A stretch of 21,191 nucleotides of DNA from RUG563 sp024681215 (lineage in GTDB: Bacteria; Bacillota; Clostridia; Christensenellales; Aristaeellaceae): positions 1-21,191 of the forward strand of contig JAILBG010000080.1 of NCBI GenBank assembly GCA_024681215.1, given 5' to 3'. Below are positions 7,578 to 16,565 of this stretch, in pieces. Position numbers and translations under genes: made by a program. The notes below the pieces were generated by a model. The model did not search any database. It was given only the letters and a program-made list of their open reading frames with translations, and was not told where the DNA came from. The first letter of the stretch is position 1; every line of letters starts with the position of its first letter.

Positions 7578-9353
7578 ATGTCAAATATCCAAGCGCAAGA
7601 CCGCGGAAGCGACGGCCTCTCCACCGTGAAATGCGTGCTGACGATCATTGGCGTACTGGCGGTGGGCCTCCTGGTGTTCCTGCTGCTGGGCGGCATCATG
7701 TCCGGCATCGGCGTGCCCATGTGGATTTCCTGGGTGCTGGCAGCCGTGGTGCTGCTTCCGCTGGCCGCGGTCATCCTCCTGAAATGGGACAAACTGTATT
7801 CCGCCTGCACCTCCGAGGGGGACGCGGAATCCCTGCGGCTGAGCAAGGCGGAAAAGCCCGCCTACAAGGCTGTCAAAAAGGTGCTGGGCATCCCCGCCGC
7901 CCTGAAAAGGACGGGGCTGAAAATCTGGGATGCCCTGAAGGGCGCAGGGCTGAAGATCGCCCGGGAGGTGCGGGACATCGTGGGCACCTTCACCCGCGGC
8001 GACTGGAAAACCCGCACCAGCTATGCGGTCATGGGCTTTGGCAACATCGCCCGGGGCCAGGTGATGCGGGGCGTGCTGTTCCTGGTGTTTGAGATCGTGT
8101 TCATCCTCTACATGGTCTTCACCGGCAGCTACTGGCTGAAAATGCTGCCTTCCCTGGGCAAGGTGGAGCCCGTGCTGAACAAGATCTATAACCCCGTTAC
8201 GGACACCTATTCCACCCAGTACGGCGACAACTCCTTCAAGATCCTGCTTTACGGCGTGCTCACCATTTTCTTCATCGTCGCCTTCATTTATACCTGGCGG
8301 ATGAACGTGAAGCAGAATCAGCTGTCGGAAAAGATCCTCGCCTCCGGAAAGCCGCTCAAGAGCGGCAGGGACGATCTGCGCTCCATGGTGGACGATCAGT
8401 TCCACAAGACGCTGCTGGCCCTGCCCCTCACCGGCATCCTGGTGTTCACCGTCATGCCCATCGTGTTCATGGTGCTGGTGGCCTTCACCAATTATGACGG
8501 CACACACAACGGCTATTCCAACCACCTGTTCCACTGGGCGGGGCTGACCCATTTCAACGAGCTGCTGTCCTGGAAGGTCACCGGCGGCGCCGGCACCCAG
8601 TCCTACGTGGCCACCTTCGGCGAGGTGCTGTCCTGGACGCTGATCTGGGCCTTCTTCGCCACTTTCACCAACTATTTCCTGGGCATGCTGGTGGCCATGG
8701 CCATCAATAAGAAGGGCATCCGCTTCAAGAAGGGCTGGCGCACCATCCTGGTGCTCACCATCGCCATTCCCCAGTTCATTTCCCTGCTGTACGTGAGCAA
8801 GATGTTCGCCAAGAACGGCATCTTCAACGGCTTCCTGAAAAGCATGCACTGGATCAACGAAGGCATCGACTTTTTCGGCGATCCCACCCTGGCGCGGATC
8901 ATGGTCATCATCATCAATATCTGGATCGGCATTCCTTACCTCATGCTGATCGCCACCGGCATATTGATGAACATCCCGGCCGACCTGTATGAATCCGCGC
9001 GCATCGACGGGGCCAACGCCTGGCAGCAGTACCGCAAGATCACCCTGCCTTACATGCTGTTCATCACCGGCCCCTACCTGCTCACCAGCTTCACCGGGAA
9101 TATGAACAATTTCAACGTCATTTACCTGCTGACAGGAGGTGCGCCAACGAACAGCGCCGCGTCGTCAGCGGCAGGCACGGTAGGCTACACGGACCTGTTG
9201 ATCACCTGGCTGTTCAAGATCACCACGGGCGCGGAATCCCAGTATTACATGGCGTCCGTCATCGGTATCCTGGTGTTCCTGGTGATCGCCGTGATCTCCC
9301 TGGTGGTCTACAACCTGCTCCCGTCCATCAAGAATGAGGAGGACTTCCAGTGA
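7578..9353 (+). CDS. CUT1 sugar ABC transporter permease, MalF/GanP type, with extended N-terminus
   Basis: This 591-residue inner-membrane subunit pairs with the next gene product to form the translocation pore. The core is at about 278-591, with the cytoplasmic EAA loop at 472-491 (ESARIDGANAW ... ITLP), which contacts the ATPase, and the MalF-like ending YTDLLITWLFKITTG (537-551). It is longer than typical GanP-like permeases. The first 275 residues hold two helices (about 19-42 and 48-68), a cytoplasmic basic amphipathic stretch (70-160) with GDWKTRTSYAVMGFGNIARGQ (141-161), and two more helices (about 163-185 and 220-240). Similar N-terminal regions occur in some Firmicutes MalF-like permeases, so this part is less unusual than the extension of the neighbouring permease. 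AAGGGAAG precedes the ATG. Its TGA overlaps the next ATG (TGATG), implying coupled translation. Confidence 0.93.
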   Translation: MSNIQAQDRGSDGLSTVKCVLTIIGVLAVGLLVFLLLGGIMSGIGVPMWISWVLAAVVLLPLAAVILLKWDKLYSACTSEGDAESLRLSKAEKPAYKAVKKVLGIPAALKRTGLKIWDALKGAGLKIAREVRDIVGTFTRGDWKTRTSYAVMGFGNIARGQVMRGVLFLVFEIVFILYMVFTGSYWLKMLPSLGKVEPVLNKIYNPVTDTYSTQYGDNSFKILLYGVLTIFFIVAFIYTWRMNVKQNQLSEKILASGKPLKSGRDDLRSMVDDQFHKTLLALPLTGILVFTVMPIVFMVLVAFTNYDGTHNGYSNHLFHWAGLTHFNELLSWKVTGGAGTQSYVATFGEVLSWTLIWAFFATFTNYFLGMLVAMAINKKGIRFKKGWRTILVLTIAIPQFISLLYVSKMFAKNGIFNGFLKSMHWINEGIDFFGDPTLARIMVIIINIWIGIPYLMLIATGILMNIPADLYESARIDGANAWQQYRKITLPYMLFITGPYLLTSFTGNMNNFNVIYLLTGGAPTNSAASSAAGTVGYTDLLITWLFKITTGAESQYYMASVIGILVFLVIAVISLVVYNLLPSIKNEEDFQ

Positions 9354-12109
9354 TGAAGAAAAAAGTAACAGCCAGAATACTGGCCATCGCCTTCATCCTG
9401 GCTGGCGTGGTGCTGTTGGGCTTCTGCATCAAGGGGATCGCCAACGGAAACAGATACTTCGATCTGTTCAAAAAGATCGATGTGAAGATCCAGAACGCAT
9501 ACGATGAGATCGACAGCAAGGGCCTGGACCAAGTCAAGGCAGACTATCGCAGCACCTATGCCATCGTCGACACCTTCGATACCGCCGGCAAGGATGCCGC
9601 GGCCATCTATCTGGATGAAATGCACGATACGTACGGCCTGATCGACACCCTGGAGATCACGGACGTCTTCGTTCAGTCCATCAATACCCTGGGGGCCGAC
9701 CGGGCGCAGGAATGCACCGACGAGGTGTTCGCGGCCATCAGCAAGGCTGACAAAGCCTTCAAAAAGATGAACGACGTCGGCCCGGATACGGCGTTGGATT
9801 ATCTGGACGGCGTCAGCACCGCCATCGAAACCTACGGGCTGGAGGACGCCCGCGCCAAGATCGACGAAGGCAACGCCGACATGGACAAGGAAACCCGCCA
9901 GAAGGCCGACAGCTTCCTGGATTTCGTGTTCCAGACCATCAAGGACAGCAAGAAAGCCCTGGAGGCGGAGTTGCCCGCGGCGCCGGCCGCCGAAGAAGCA
10001 AAGCCCGAGCAGACTGCCGAAGAGGGCCAGGCGCCCGAAGCGGAGCAGCCCACCGAAGCCGAAGCGGAGATCGAGCGCAAGGCCGTGGAACAGGCGATGG
10101 CCTATCTGACCACCGTGGCCGCTTCCGAACAGAGCAGCGTGGAATTCACCCAGCAGCAGCTCACGGAAAAATATCAGGCCTCGGAAGCGGAGGATAAGGA
10201 CCAGGCGCTCAGCTACATCGCCAGCGTATTCCGCCTGGTGGAGGACCTGGAAACCAACCCTGCCAAGAGCTTCATCAAGGACATCCTCAAAACCGTCAAG
10301 GAGCAGGGCATTTCGGACATCCGGGCCTTCATGGATCACACCAACGAATCCGATCCCGTGAAGCTGCAGTATCTGCAGGGCATCTACCGCATGATCGATG
10401 AAAACGGGATCGAATACGCCAAGCTGCACTGCGGCGACATCAACGAGCAGGTCACGAAGGCCGACGCGGAAGCGGCCCCCGCCGTCCTGTCCGCCATGCG
10501 CAGCGCGGATCCCGGCTCCACCGGCGCCGAAGGCGAATACGCCGCCCGCCTGGCCCGGATCCGGGAAGCCATCAGCCAGGATCAGAAGCTCAATCATTAC
10601 CTGACCGACGTGTACGCCATCGACAAGGAAGTGGGCCGCGCCATCGATAAATCGGAAAGCGACGCTTCCAAGGCAGAGCGGGACGCCGGCAAGCTGGCCG
10701 ACGCCGAAAAAGCGCTGGAAGCTGCCCAGGCCCTCCTGGACCAGGCCGACACCGAGGAAAACAAAACGGCCGTCGCCCAGGCGCAGGAAGCCCTGGACCT
10801 GGCCATCAAGAAGTACCGGCTGAGCAAGGAAGACGCGGACAACTCCAGGTTTACGGAAACGAAAGCCCGCAAATACCTGGATCGGCTCCTGTCCGCCATG
10901 GACCTGTCTGAAAACCTCATCCAGCCCGAAAGCCGGGAATTCGCCCGGAATTATCAGAACAGCATCTGCGCGCTGATCCAGGAGCTGGGCCTCAAGAAAG
11001 CAATGAAGTACATGAACGGCAACCTCACTGCTTTCAACCAGAAGGAATCCCATCTGCGCATCAGCGAGCTGGGCACCGATAACAGCGCAACGCTGGAAGC
11101 CCTGGATTCGTCCAAGCTCTTCTGTATGCGGAACAAGGCCCTGCTGATGATCCTGGCGGCCGTCGCCCTGGTGATCGGGCTCGCCCTGCTGATGACCAAA
11201 TTCAGCGACAGCAGCAGCGCTCAGCCCCGGCTGACCCGGGCGGAAAGGGTCCAGATGGGCCACCACATGGGCCTGAAGACCTCCCGGACCATCGCCAATA
11301 CCAGCATCCACGCGATCCTGATCCTCATCAGCGTGATCTGGCTGATCCCCTTCATTTCCATCGTGCTGCAGTCCTTCCGGGCGGAATCCACACTGCAGGT
11401 GGACTATGTGATGCCTGAGAAGCTGCACGTCTACAACTATGTGGATCTTCTGTCCACCAACTTCCCCCTGTGGTATCTCAACACCTTTATCATCGCCCTT
11501 TTCACCGCCGCCCTGCAGACGGTCATCGTGCTGTGCATGAGCTACACGCTTTCCCGCTTCCGCTTCAAGATGCGCAAGCCCCTCATGCGCTTCATGCTGA
11601 TCCTGGGCATGTTCCCCGGCATGCTCACCATGATCATCCTCTACCGCGTGCTCAGCGATCTGGGGCTGACCCAGGCGCACTCGGTGCCCGGATTGATCCT
11701 GGTATACATCGCCTCCTCCGGCATGGGCTACTACGTATCCAAGGGCTTCTTCGATACCGTGCCCAAATCCCTGGACGAGGCCGCCCGGGTGGACGGCGCC
11801 ACGCGCTTCCAGGTGCTGAAAAAGATCATTCTGCCGCTTTCCAAGCCCATTGTGATCTACACGATCCTGACAGCCTTCATGGGCCCCTGGGGCGATTTCG
11901 TGTTCGCTCGGTACATTGCCTTCGGTACCTCCAAGGGCATGAACGTGGCCGTGGGCCTGTACAGCTGGCTCAGCAAGGACCAGATCGCTTCGCACTACAC
12001 CATGTTCTGCGCAGGCGGTGTACTGGTGGCCATTCCGGTGGCGATCCTGTTCATGTGCCTGCAGAAGTACTATGTGGAAGGCGTCACCGGCGGCGCCGTC
12101 AAGGGTTAA
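9353..12109 (+). CDS. CUT1 sugar ABC transporter permease, MalG/GanQ type, with a giant extracytoplasmic N-terminal module
   Basis: The last 284 residues are a standard MalG: helices from about 652, the EAA loop at 810-830 (EAARVDGATRF ... IILPL), and the ending VTGGAVKG. Ordinary MalG/GanQ proteins are about 280 residues; this frame encodes 918 from ATG 9353 (numbering here follows the alternative GTG at 9350, giving 919). The extra part has a membrane helix (8-28) after basic KKK, about 565 predicted extracytoplasmic residues that are alpha-helical and rich in Ala, Glu, Lys and Asp, and a second helix (597-615). The outer module contains a recurring [YF][LI]xx[VIM] helical pattern, a Pro/Ala/Glu linker (208-240) and a coiled-coil-like stretch (436-495). 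Topology agrees with the positive-inside rule. GAGGAGG precedes the start, which overlaps the stop of the MalF gene. No frameshift is needed to join the parts. The extension's function is unknown. Confidence 0.93.
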   Translation: MKKKVTARILAIAFILAGVVLLGFCIKGIANGNRYFDLFKKIDVKIQNAYDEIDSKGLDQVKADYRSTYAIVDTFDTAGKDAAAIYLDEMHDTYGLIDTLEITDVFVQSINTLGADRAQECTDEVFAAISKADKAFKKMNDVGPDTALDYLDGVSTAIETYGLEDARAKIDEGNADMDKETRQKADSFLDFVFQTIKDSKKALEAELPAAPAAEEAKPEQTAEEGQAPEAEQPTEAEAEIERKAVEQAMAYLTTVAASEQSSVEFTQQQLTEKYQASEAEDKDQALSYIASVFRLVEDLETNPAKSFIKDILKTVKEQGISDIRAFMDHTNESDPVKLQYLQGIYRMIDENGIEYAKLHCGDINEQVTKADAEAAPAVLSAMRSADPGSTGAEGEYAARLARIREAISQDQKLNHYLTDVYAIDKEVGRAIDKSESDASKAERDAGKLADAEKALEAAQALLDQADTEENKTAVAQAQEALDLAIKKYRLSKEDADNSRFTETKARKYLDRLLSAMDLSENLIQPESREFARNYQNSICALIQELGLKKAMKYMNGNLTAFNQKESHLRISELGTDNSATLEALDSSKLFCMRNKALLMILAAVALVIGLALLMTKFSDSSSAQPRLTRAERVQMGHHMGLKTSRTIANTSIHAILILISVIWLIPFISIVLQSFRAESTLQVDYVMPEKLHVYNYVDLLSTNFPLWYLNTFIIALFTAALQTVIVLCMSYTLSRFRFKMRKPLMRFMLILGMFPGMLTMIILYRVLSDLGLTQAHSVPGLILVYIASSGMGYYVSKGFFDTVPKSLDEAARVDGATRFQVLKKIILPLSKPIVIYTILTAFMGPWGDFVFARYIAFGTSKGMNVAVGLYSWLSKDQIASHYTMFCAGGVLVAIPVAILFMCLQKYYVEGVTGGAVKG
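11242..11257 (+). promoter_or_regulatory. Candidate internal ribosome binding site and start for a standard-length MalG
   Basis: GGAAAGGG (11242-11249) lies 5 nt before an in-frame ATG (11255-11257, Met636 of the long product). Initiation here would give a 284-residue protein starting MGHHMGLKTSR just before the first canonical MalG helix, the normal size for this family. It may be a chance match; no expression evidence is available. Confidence 0.4.
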
Positions 12110-12131
12110 ATGAGAAAGGAGAGGACAGACA

Positions 12132-13259
<1,128 letters not shown>

Positions 13260-13276
13260 TCCCATTCACGGCAAAA

Positions 13277-13315
13277 GCCCGGGAGTTCATAGCGAACTCC
13301 CGGGCCTGATTTTTT
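13277..13315. terminator. Bidirectional terminator between convergent operons
   Basis: A perfect 12-bp stem (13277-13288 with 13294-13305) closes a 5-nt loop. On the plus strand it is followed by CTGA and six T residues (13310-13315), serving the ATPase gene. On the minus strand it is followed by four T residues, serving the AraC gene. It sits between stop codons at 13259 and 13324. Confidence 0.9.
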
Positions 13316-13323
13316 GTGCTTTT

Positions 13324-14253
13324 TTACAGCAGCATTTTGTCTTTTTCCGGGTCTACGCCCATGCTGTAGATGGCCCGGTATTGGGACGGCGTGCAGTTCT
13401 TGTGATCCCGGAACACCCGGTTGAAGGTGGCCGTGCTGCCGAACCCGGATTTTTTCGCCACTTCGTGGATGGGCTGATTGGTGCGCACCAGCAGGTCCGC
13501 CGCCACGTTCAGCCGCTTCCGGGTCAGATACTCCAGGAAGGAAACTCCGGAGAACTGCTTGAAGGTGCGGGAAAAATAGCATTTGGAAAACCCCGCGAAC
13601 ACCGCCACGTCTTCCAGGGAAATGTCGTTCATGTAGTGCTCGTTGATGTAGGTGATGGCGCTGTTCATGATCGCCGGGTCGATGTTGCGCTGGTTCACCA
13701 CCCGCTGGGGCATGCTCTCCATGTACTTCTGCCCCAGCAGCGCGTACATCTGCAGCAGATAGGAATAGCACCGGGTATTCCACATGGGCTCTTTCCTGAA
13801 ATAGCAGTCCACCGCCTGCATCAGCAGATCGCTCACCTGCTTCACCGTTTCCGGGTCCTCATGCAGGTAAATGGGCTGCTGCATCATGGCGGAAATGCTG
13901 GGCATGTCCCGCAGATTCAGCAGGGGATTGGGCTCGAACAGCAGCAGATACCGGATCGTATCCCGGTACTCCGTCAGCTCATGGGGGCACCCGGAGGGGA
14001 TGATCAGGATCTCCCCGGCCTGCACCCGGTACACCGCATCCAGCATGTGGTACACCGATACGCCCCGCTGGGGCATGATGATCTCAATGGCGGAATGGGT
14101 ATGCTGGTCGAAATGAGCCGCCGTATCGGATGGCCAGATGCGGATGGAGGAATGATCCAGATAGGTGATGTATTCCTGCTTGCCCTGCAGGATCCTGAAC
14201 CCATCCGGAAACTTGTTCCGTCCCTCGCTGCGGCCATCTTGCCTGGTTGTCAT
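13324..14253 (-). CDS. AraC/XylS-family transcriptional regulator
   Basis: This 309-residue protein is probably the sugar-responsive regulator of the locus. The N-terminal half is a cupin-like sensor domain (about 45-100, with HFDQHTHSAIEIIM, H51/H53, and IIPSGCPHEL, H91). The C-terminal 100 residues contain the two AraC helix-turn-helix motifs: DISLEDVAVFAGFSKCYFSR (210-229), and QPIHEVAKKSGFGSTATFNR followed by VFRDHKNCTPSQYR (260-293). I chose ATG 14253 because GGAAAGGA lies 7 nt upstream; the alternative ATG 14277 adds eight residues and has a poorer site. It is the last gene of the minus-strand transporter operon, 31 bp after the permease stop (8 bp with the earlier start). AraC regulators next to Lpl-type transporters usually activate them. 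The inducer is unknown, and the other three operons could also be targets. Confidence 0.94.
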   Translation of the reverse strand: MTTRQDGRSEGRNKFPDGFRILQGKQEYITYLDHSSIRIWPSDTAAHFDQHTHSAIEIIMPQRGVSVYHMLDAVYRVQAGEILIIPSGCPHELTEYRDTIRYLLLFEPNPLLNLRDMPSISAMMQQPIYLHEDPETVKQVSDLLMQAVDCYFRKEPMWNTRCYSYLLQMYALLGQKYMESMPQRVVNQRNIDPAIMNSAITYINEHYMNDISLEDVAVFAGFSKCYFSRTFKQFSGVSFLEYLTRKRLNVAADLLVRTNQPIHEVAKKSGFGSTATFNRVFRDHKNCTPSQYRAIYSMGVDPEKDKMLL

Positions 14254-14284
14254 GGCAGTATCCTTTCCGTCTTTCATCGCCCGA

Positions 14285-16549
14285 TCAGCCCTTCACGCTG
14301 CCCAGCGCCATGCCGGTGACGAAGTAGCGCTGCAGGAAGGGATAGACCGCCAGGATAGGAAGCGCGGTAACCACGGTAACGGCGCTGCGCATGGTGATCT
14401 CCGAAGTCGTCGATTTGGCAAGTTCTGTGCTGGCGTCCGCGGTATTGTTGGCCTGGCTGGCGCTTCTTGCCGCGCCGGCGAGCTTGCCCTTCAGGTAATA
14501 CTGCAGGGTGTCGAGCCGCAGTCCGGTGACCCTGGATTTTTCCGTGTTGTACAGCATGGTGTCAAACCAGGAGTTCCAGGCGCCCACGGCCACGAACAGG
14601 GCCACGGTGGCCAGCACGGGGGCGCACAGCGGGAAGATGATCTGCCAGTAGATGCGGAAGTCCCCCGCGCCGTCGATGCGCGCCGATTCCACCAGCTCGT
14701 TGGGCAGCGAGGCGATGTATGTTCGTATCACGATCATGTTGAAGCATGAGAACATGGTGGGGATGATGTAGACCCAGAACGTATTCCGCAGGCCCAGGGT
14801 CTGGCTGATCAGCAGGTAATTGGGGATCAGGCCGGCGTTGACGTACATGGTCAGCACCATGATGACCGTAATGTATTTCCCCAGCACGTATTCCTTCCGG
14901 GTAAGGGTAAACGCCAGCATGCCCGTCCAGAACAGATTGAGCACGGTGGTGATAATGGTCTTTTTGACGGAAACCTCGGCGGCGCGCAGGATTTCAGAAT
15001 CCTTCAGCACATCCGCGTAGCTCTTCGTGCTGAATTTGCGCGGCCAGATGCCGATCCCGCCGCGGGCCGCGTCCGTGCCCTCGTTGAAGGAATAGGCCAC
15101 CGTGTTCAGCACCGGGTAAATGGTGATGATCATCAGCACGCACAGGATCGCGACGTTGAACATGGTAAAGCCCAGATCCCGCTCGTACCGGAAATAGTAC
15201 AGCAGCGCGAACACCATGATCACCAGCAGCGCCATGGCTGCATATTCGATGACGCGGAAGATGCCGTTCCGCCCGGTGTTCTCCGACAGCGTGACAAACA
15301 TTTTGGTGATGTTGTCCTGCTGGATGGTCTTTCCATCCTCGCCGCGGATCGCTTTGCCGTTTTCGTCCTTCACAACGGAAACGCCGTTGCGGTAATTATA
15401 ATGGAATGTAACGGTTTCTTCCCCCGCTTCGGCCTGCACCGCCTCCGCCGCGTCTTCCGTTTCGTCCATGCCGTTGAAGGAATAGGGGGATACATGCTCA
15501 TACTGCTCCGTGGCATTGTTGGTCAGGATGCTGACGAATATCAGCACGCCAAGCAGCACGGCGGCCACAGCCAGTGTGATCAGGCGCATTTTCCGCTGCT
15601 GCGCCGCTTCTTTGGTCAGGATCTTTTTGGATTTCAGCATGAAGGCCAGCACGCCCGCCACGGCGATCAGCGCAAGCACGATGAGCCAGCGGATGACGTT
15701 CATCCTCTGCATCGCTGCTTTGGCGACCTGCTTTTCCAGATCCGTTCCCCTGGTCAGCATGATATCGCCGCCCTGCTTCGGCTGGAACTGGAGGAAGGAC
15801 AGCCGGCTGAGCATGGTTTTCATCATCACGATCTTCGGGTTGCTGGTATCGGAAAGATCCACCAGGCCGAGGGAAGCGTCCTCGCCGTCCTCCGCCGTTT
15901 CGTCGCCGTCGTCATCATTCAGCAGGGCCGCCGCGCTTTCGGCGTCGGGGGTTTCCACGCTGCTGGCCAGCTTATTCAGGGCCAGATACGTCACCTTGAT
16001 GCCCTGTTTGTCAAGATTTGCGATGGACCGCTCGATATCTGCGTCCTGGGCCCGGGTGACATACAGGATCTGATCGCCCTCGGATTCCAGCGCGATGATG
16101 GCCGGAAGAGGATCCTTTGCCTTCTTTTTGAAGCTCTCCTGATAGACGGGCAGCTCATTCTCCGCGCAGACGAAGAACCAATAATCGTCGTTGGCGCCGG
16201 ATTTCTGGATCAGCACCAGCCGCCTCTGGGTGGCTTCGTCAATTTTCGCTTCGTGTTCGCTCAGCTGGATGCTGGTGCTGTTATTGACGATTTCGATACG
16301 TTCGGCGCCGTCCGCGTCCCGAAGGAGGGCGATCTGGTCGGCAGCCCGCAGAGGCTCGGACGCCTTGCCCTGGGCAAAGATCATCAGGGCCATCAGCCCG
16401 ACGGCCAGGATTATCATGAAAACGATGGACCAGCGGAGCTGTTTTTTGTTCATGCGCGTGCCTTTGCGCAGCGTTTCGGGAATATCTTTCAGGCCGCGTT
16501 TATCCTGTTCCATTGCGCGCGTGCCTTTGCTTTCGATTTCAATGCTCAT
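14285..16549 (-). CDS. Sugar ABC transporter permease, LplC type, with two extracytoplasmic N-terminal insertions
   Basis: The last roughly 295 residues of this 754-residue protein are a normal LplC/MalG-type permease: FTMFNVAILCVLMIITIYPVLN (461-482, first core helix), NAGLIPNYLLISQTLGLRNT (571-590), EAA loop 620-640 (ESARIDGAGDF ... IIFP), and ending MALGSVKG. The family is usually near 300 residues. The extra N-terminus has a basic 40-residue cytoplasmic tail, a helix (41-58), an outer domain (60-284) with an acidic run NDDDGDETAEDGED (211-224), helices at 286-304 and 322-342 around a basic cytoplasmic loop, a second outer segment (343-431) and a helix (433-452). Charge distribution supports this topology. 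AGGAAGGGGGAG precedes the ATG, 16 bp after the upstream permease stop. I recognise no known domain in the outer parts. Unlike the other oversized permease, no good internal start was found at the core boundary. Confidence 0.92.
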   Translation of the reverse strand: MSIEIESKGTRAMEQDKRGLKDIPETLRKGTRMNKKQLRWSIVFMIILAVGLMALMIFAQGKASEPLRAADQIALLRDADGAERIEIVNNSTSIQLSEHEAKIDEATQRRLVLIQKSGANDDYWFFVCAENELPVYQESFKKKAKDPLPAIIALESEGDQILYVTRAQDADIERSIANLDKQGIKVTYLALNKLASSVETPDAESAAALLNDDDGDETAEDGEDASLGLVDLSDTSNPKIVMMKTMLSRLSFLQFQPKQGGDIMLTRGTDLEKQVAKAAMQRMNVIRWLIVLALIAVAGVLAFMLKSKKILTKEAAQQRKMRLITLAVAAVLLGVLIFVSILTNNATEQYEHVSPYSFNGMDETEDAAEAVQAEAGEETVTFHYNYRNGVSVVKDENGKAIRGEDGKTIQQDNITKMFVTLSENTGRNGIFRVIEYAAMALLVIMVFALLYYFRYERDLGFTMFNVAILCVLMIITIYPVLNTVAYSFNEGTDAARGGIGIWPRKFSTKSYADVLKDSEILRAAEVSVKKTIITTVLNLFWTGMLAFTLTRKEYVLGKYITVIMVLTMYVNAGLIPNYLLISQTLGLRNTFWVYIIPTMFSCFNMIVIRTYIASLPNELVESARIDGAGDFRIYWQIIFPLCAPVLATVALFVAVGAWNSWFDTMLYNTEKSRVTGLRLDTLQYYLKGKLAGAARSASQANNTADASTELAKSTTSEITMRSAVTVVTALPILAVYPFLQRYFVTGMALGSVKG

Positions 16550-16565
16550 GCGTACTCCCCCTTCC

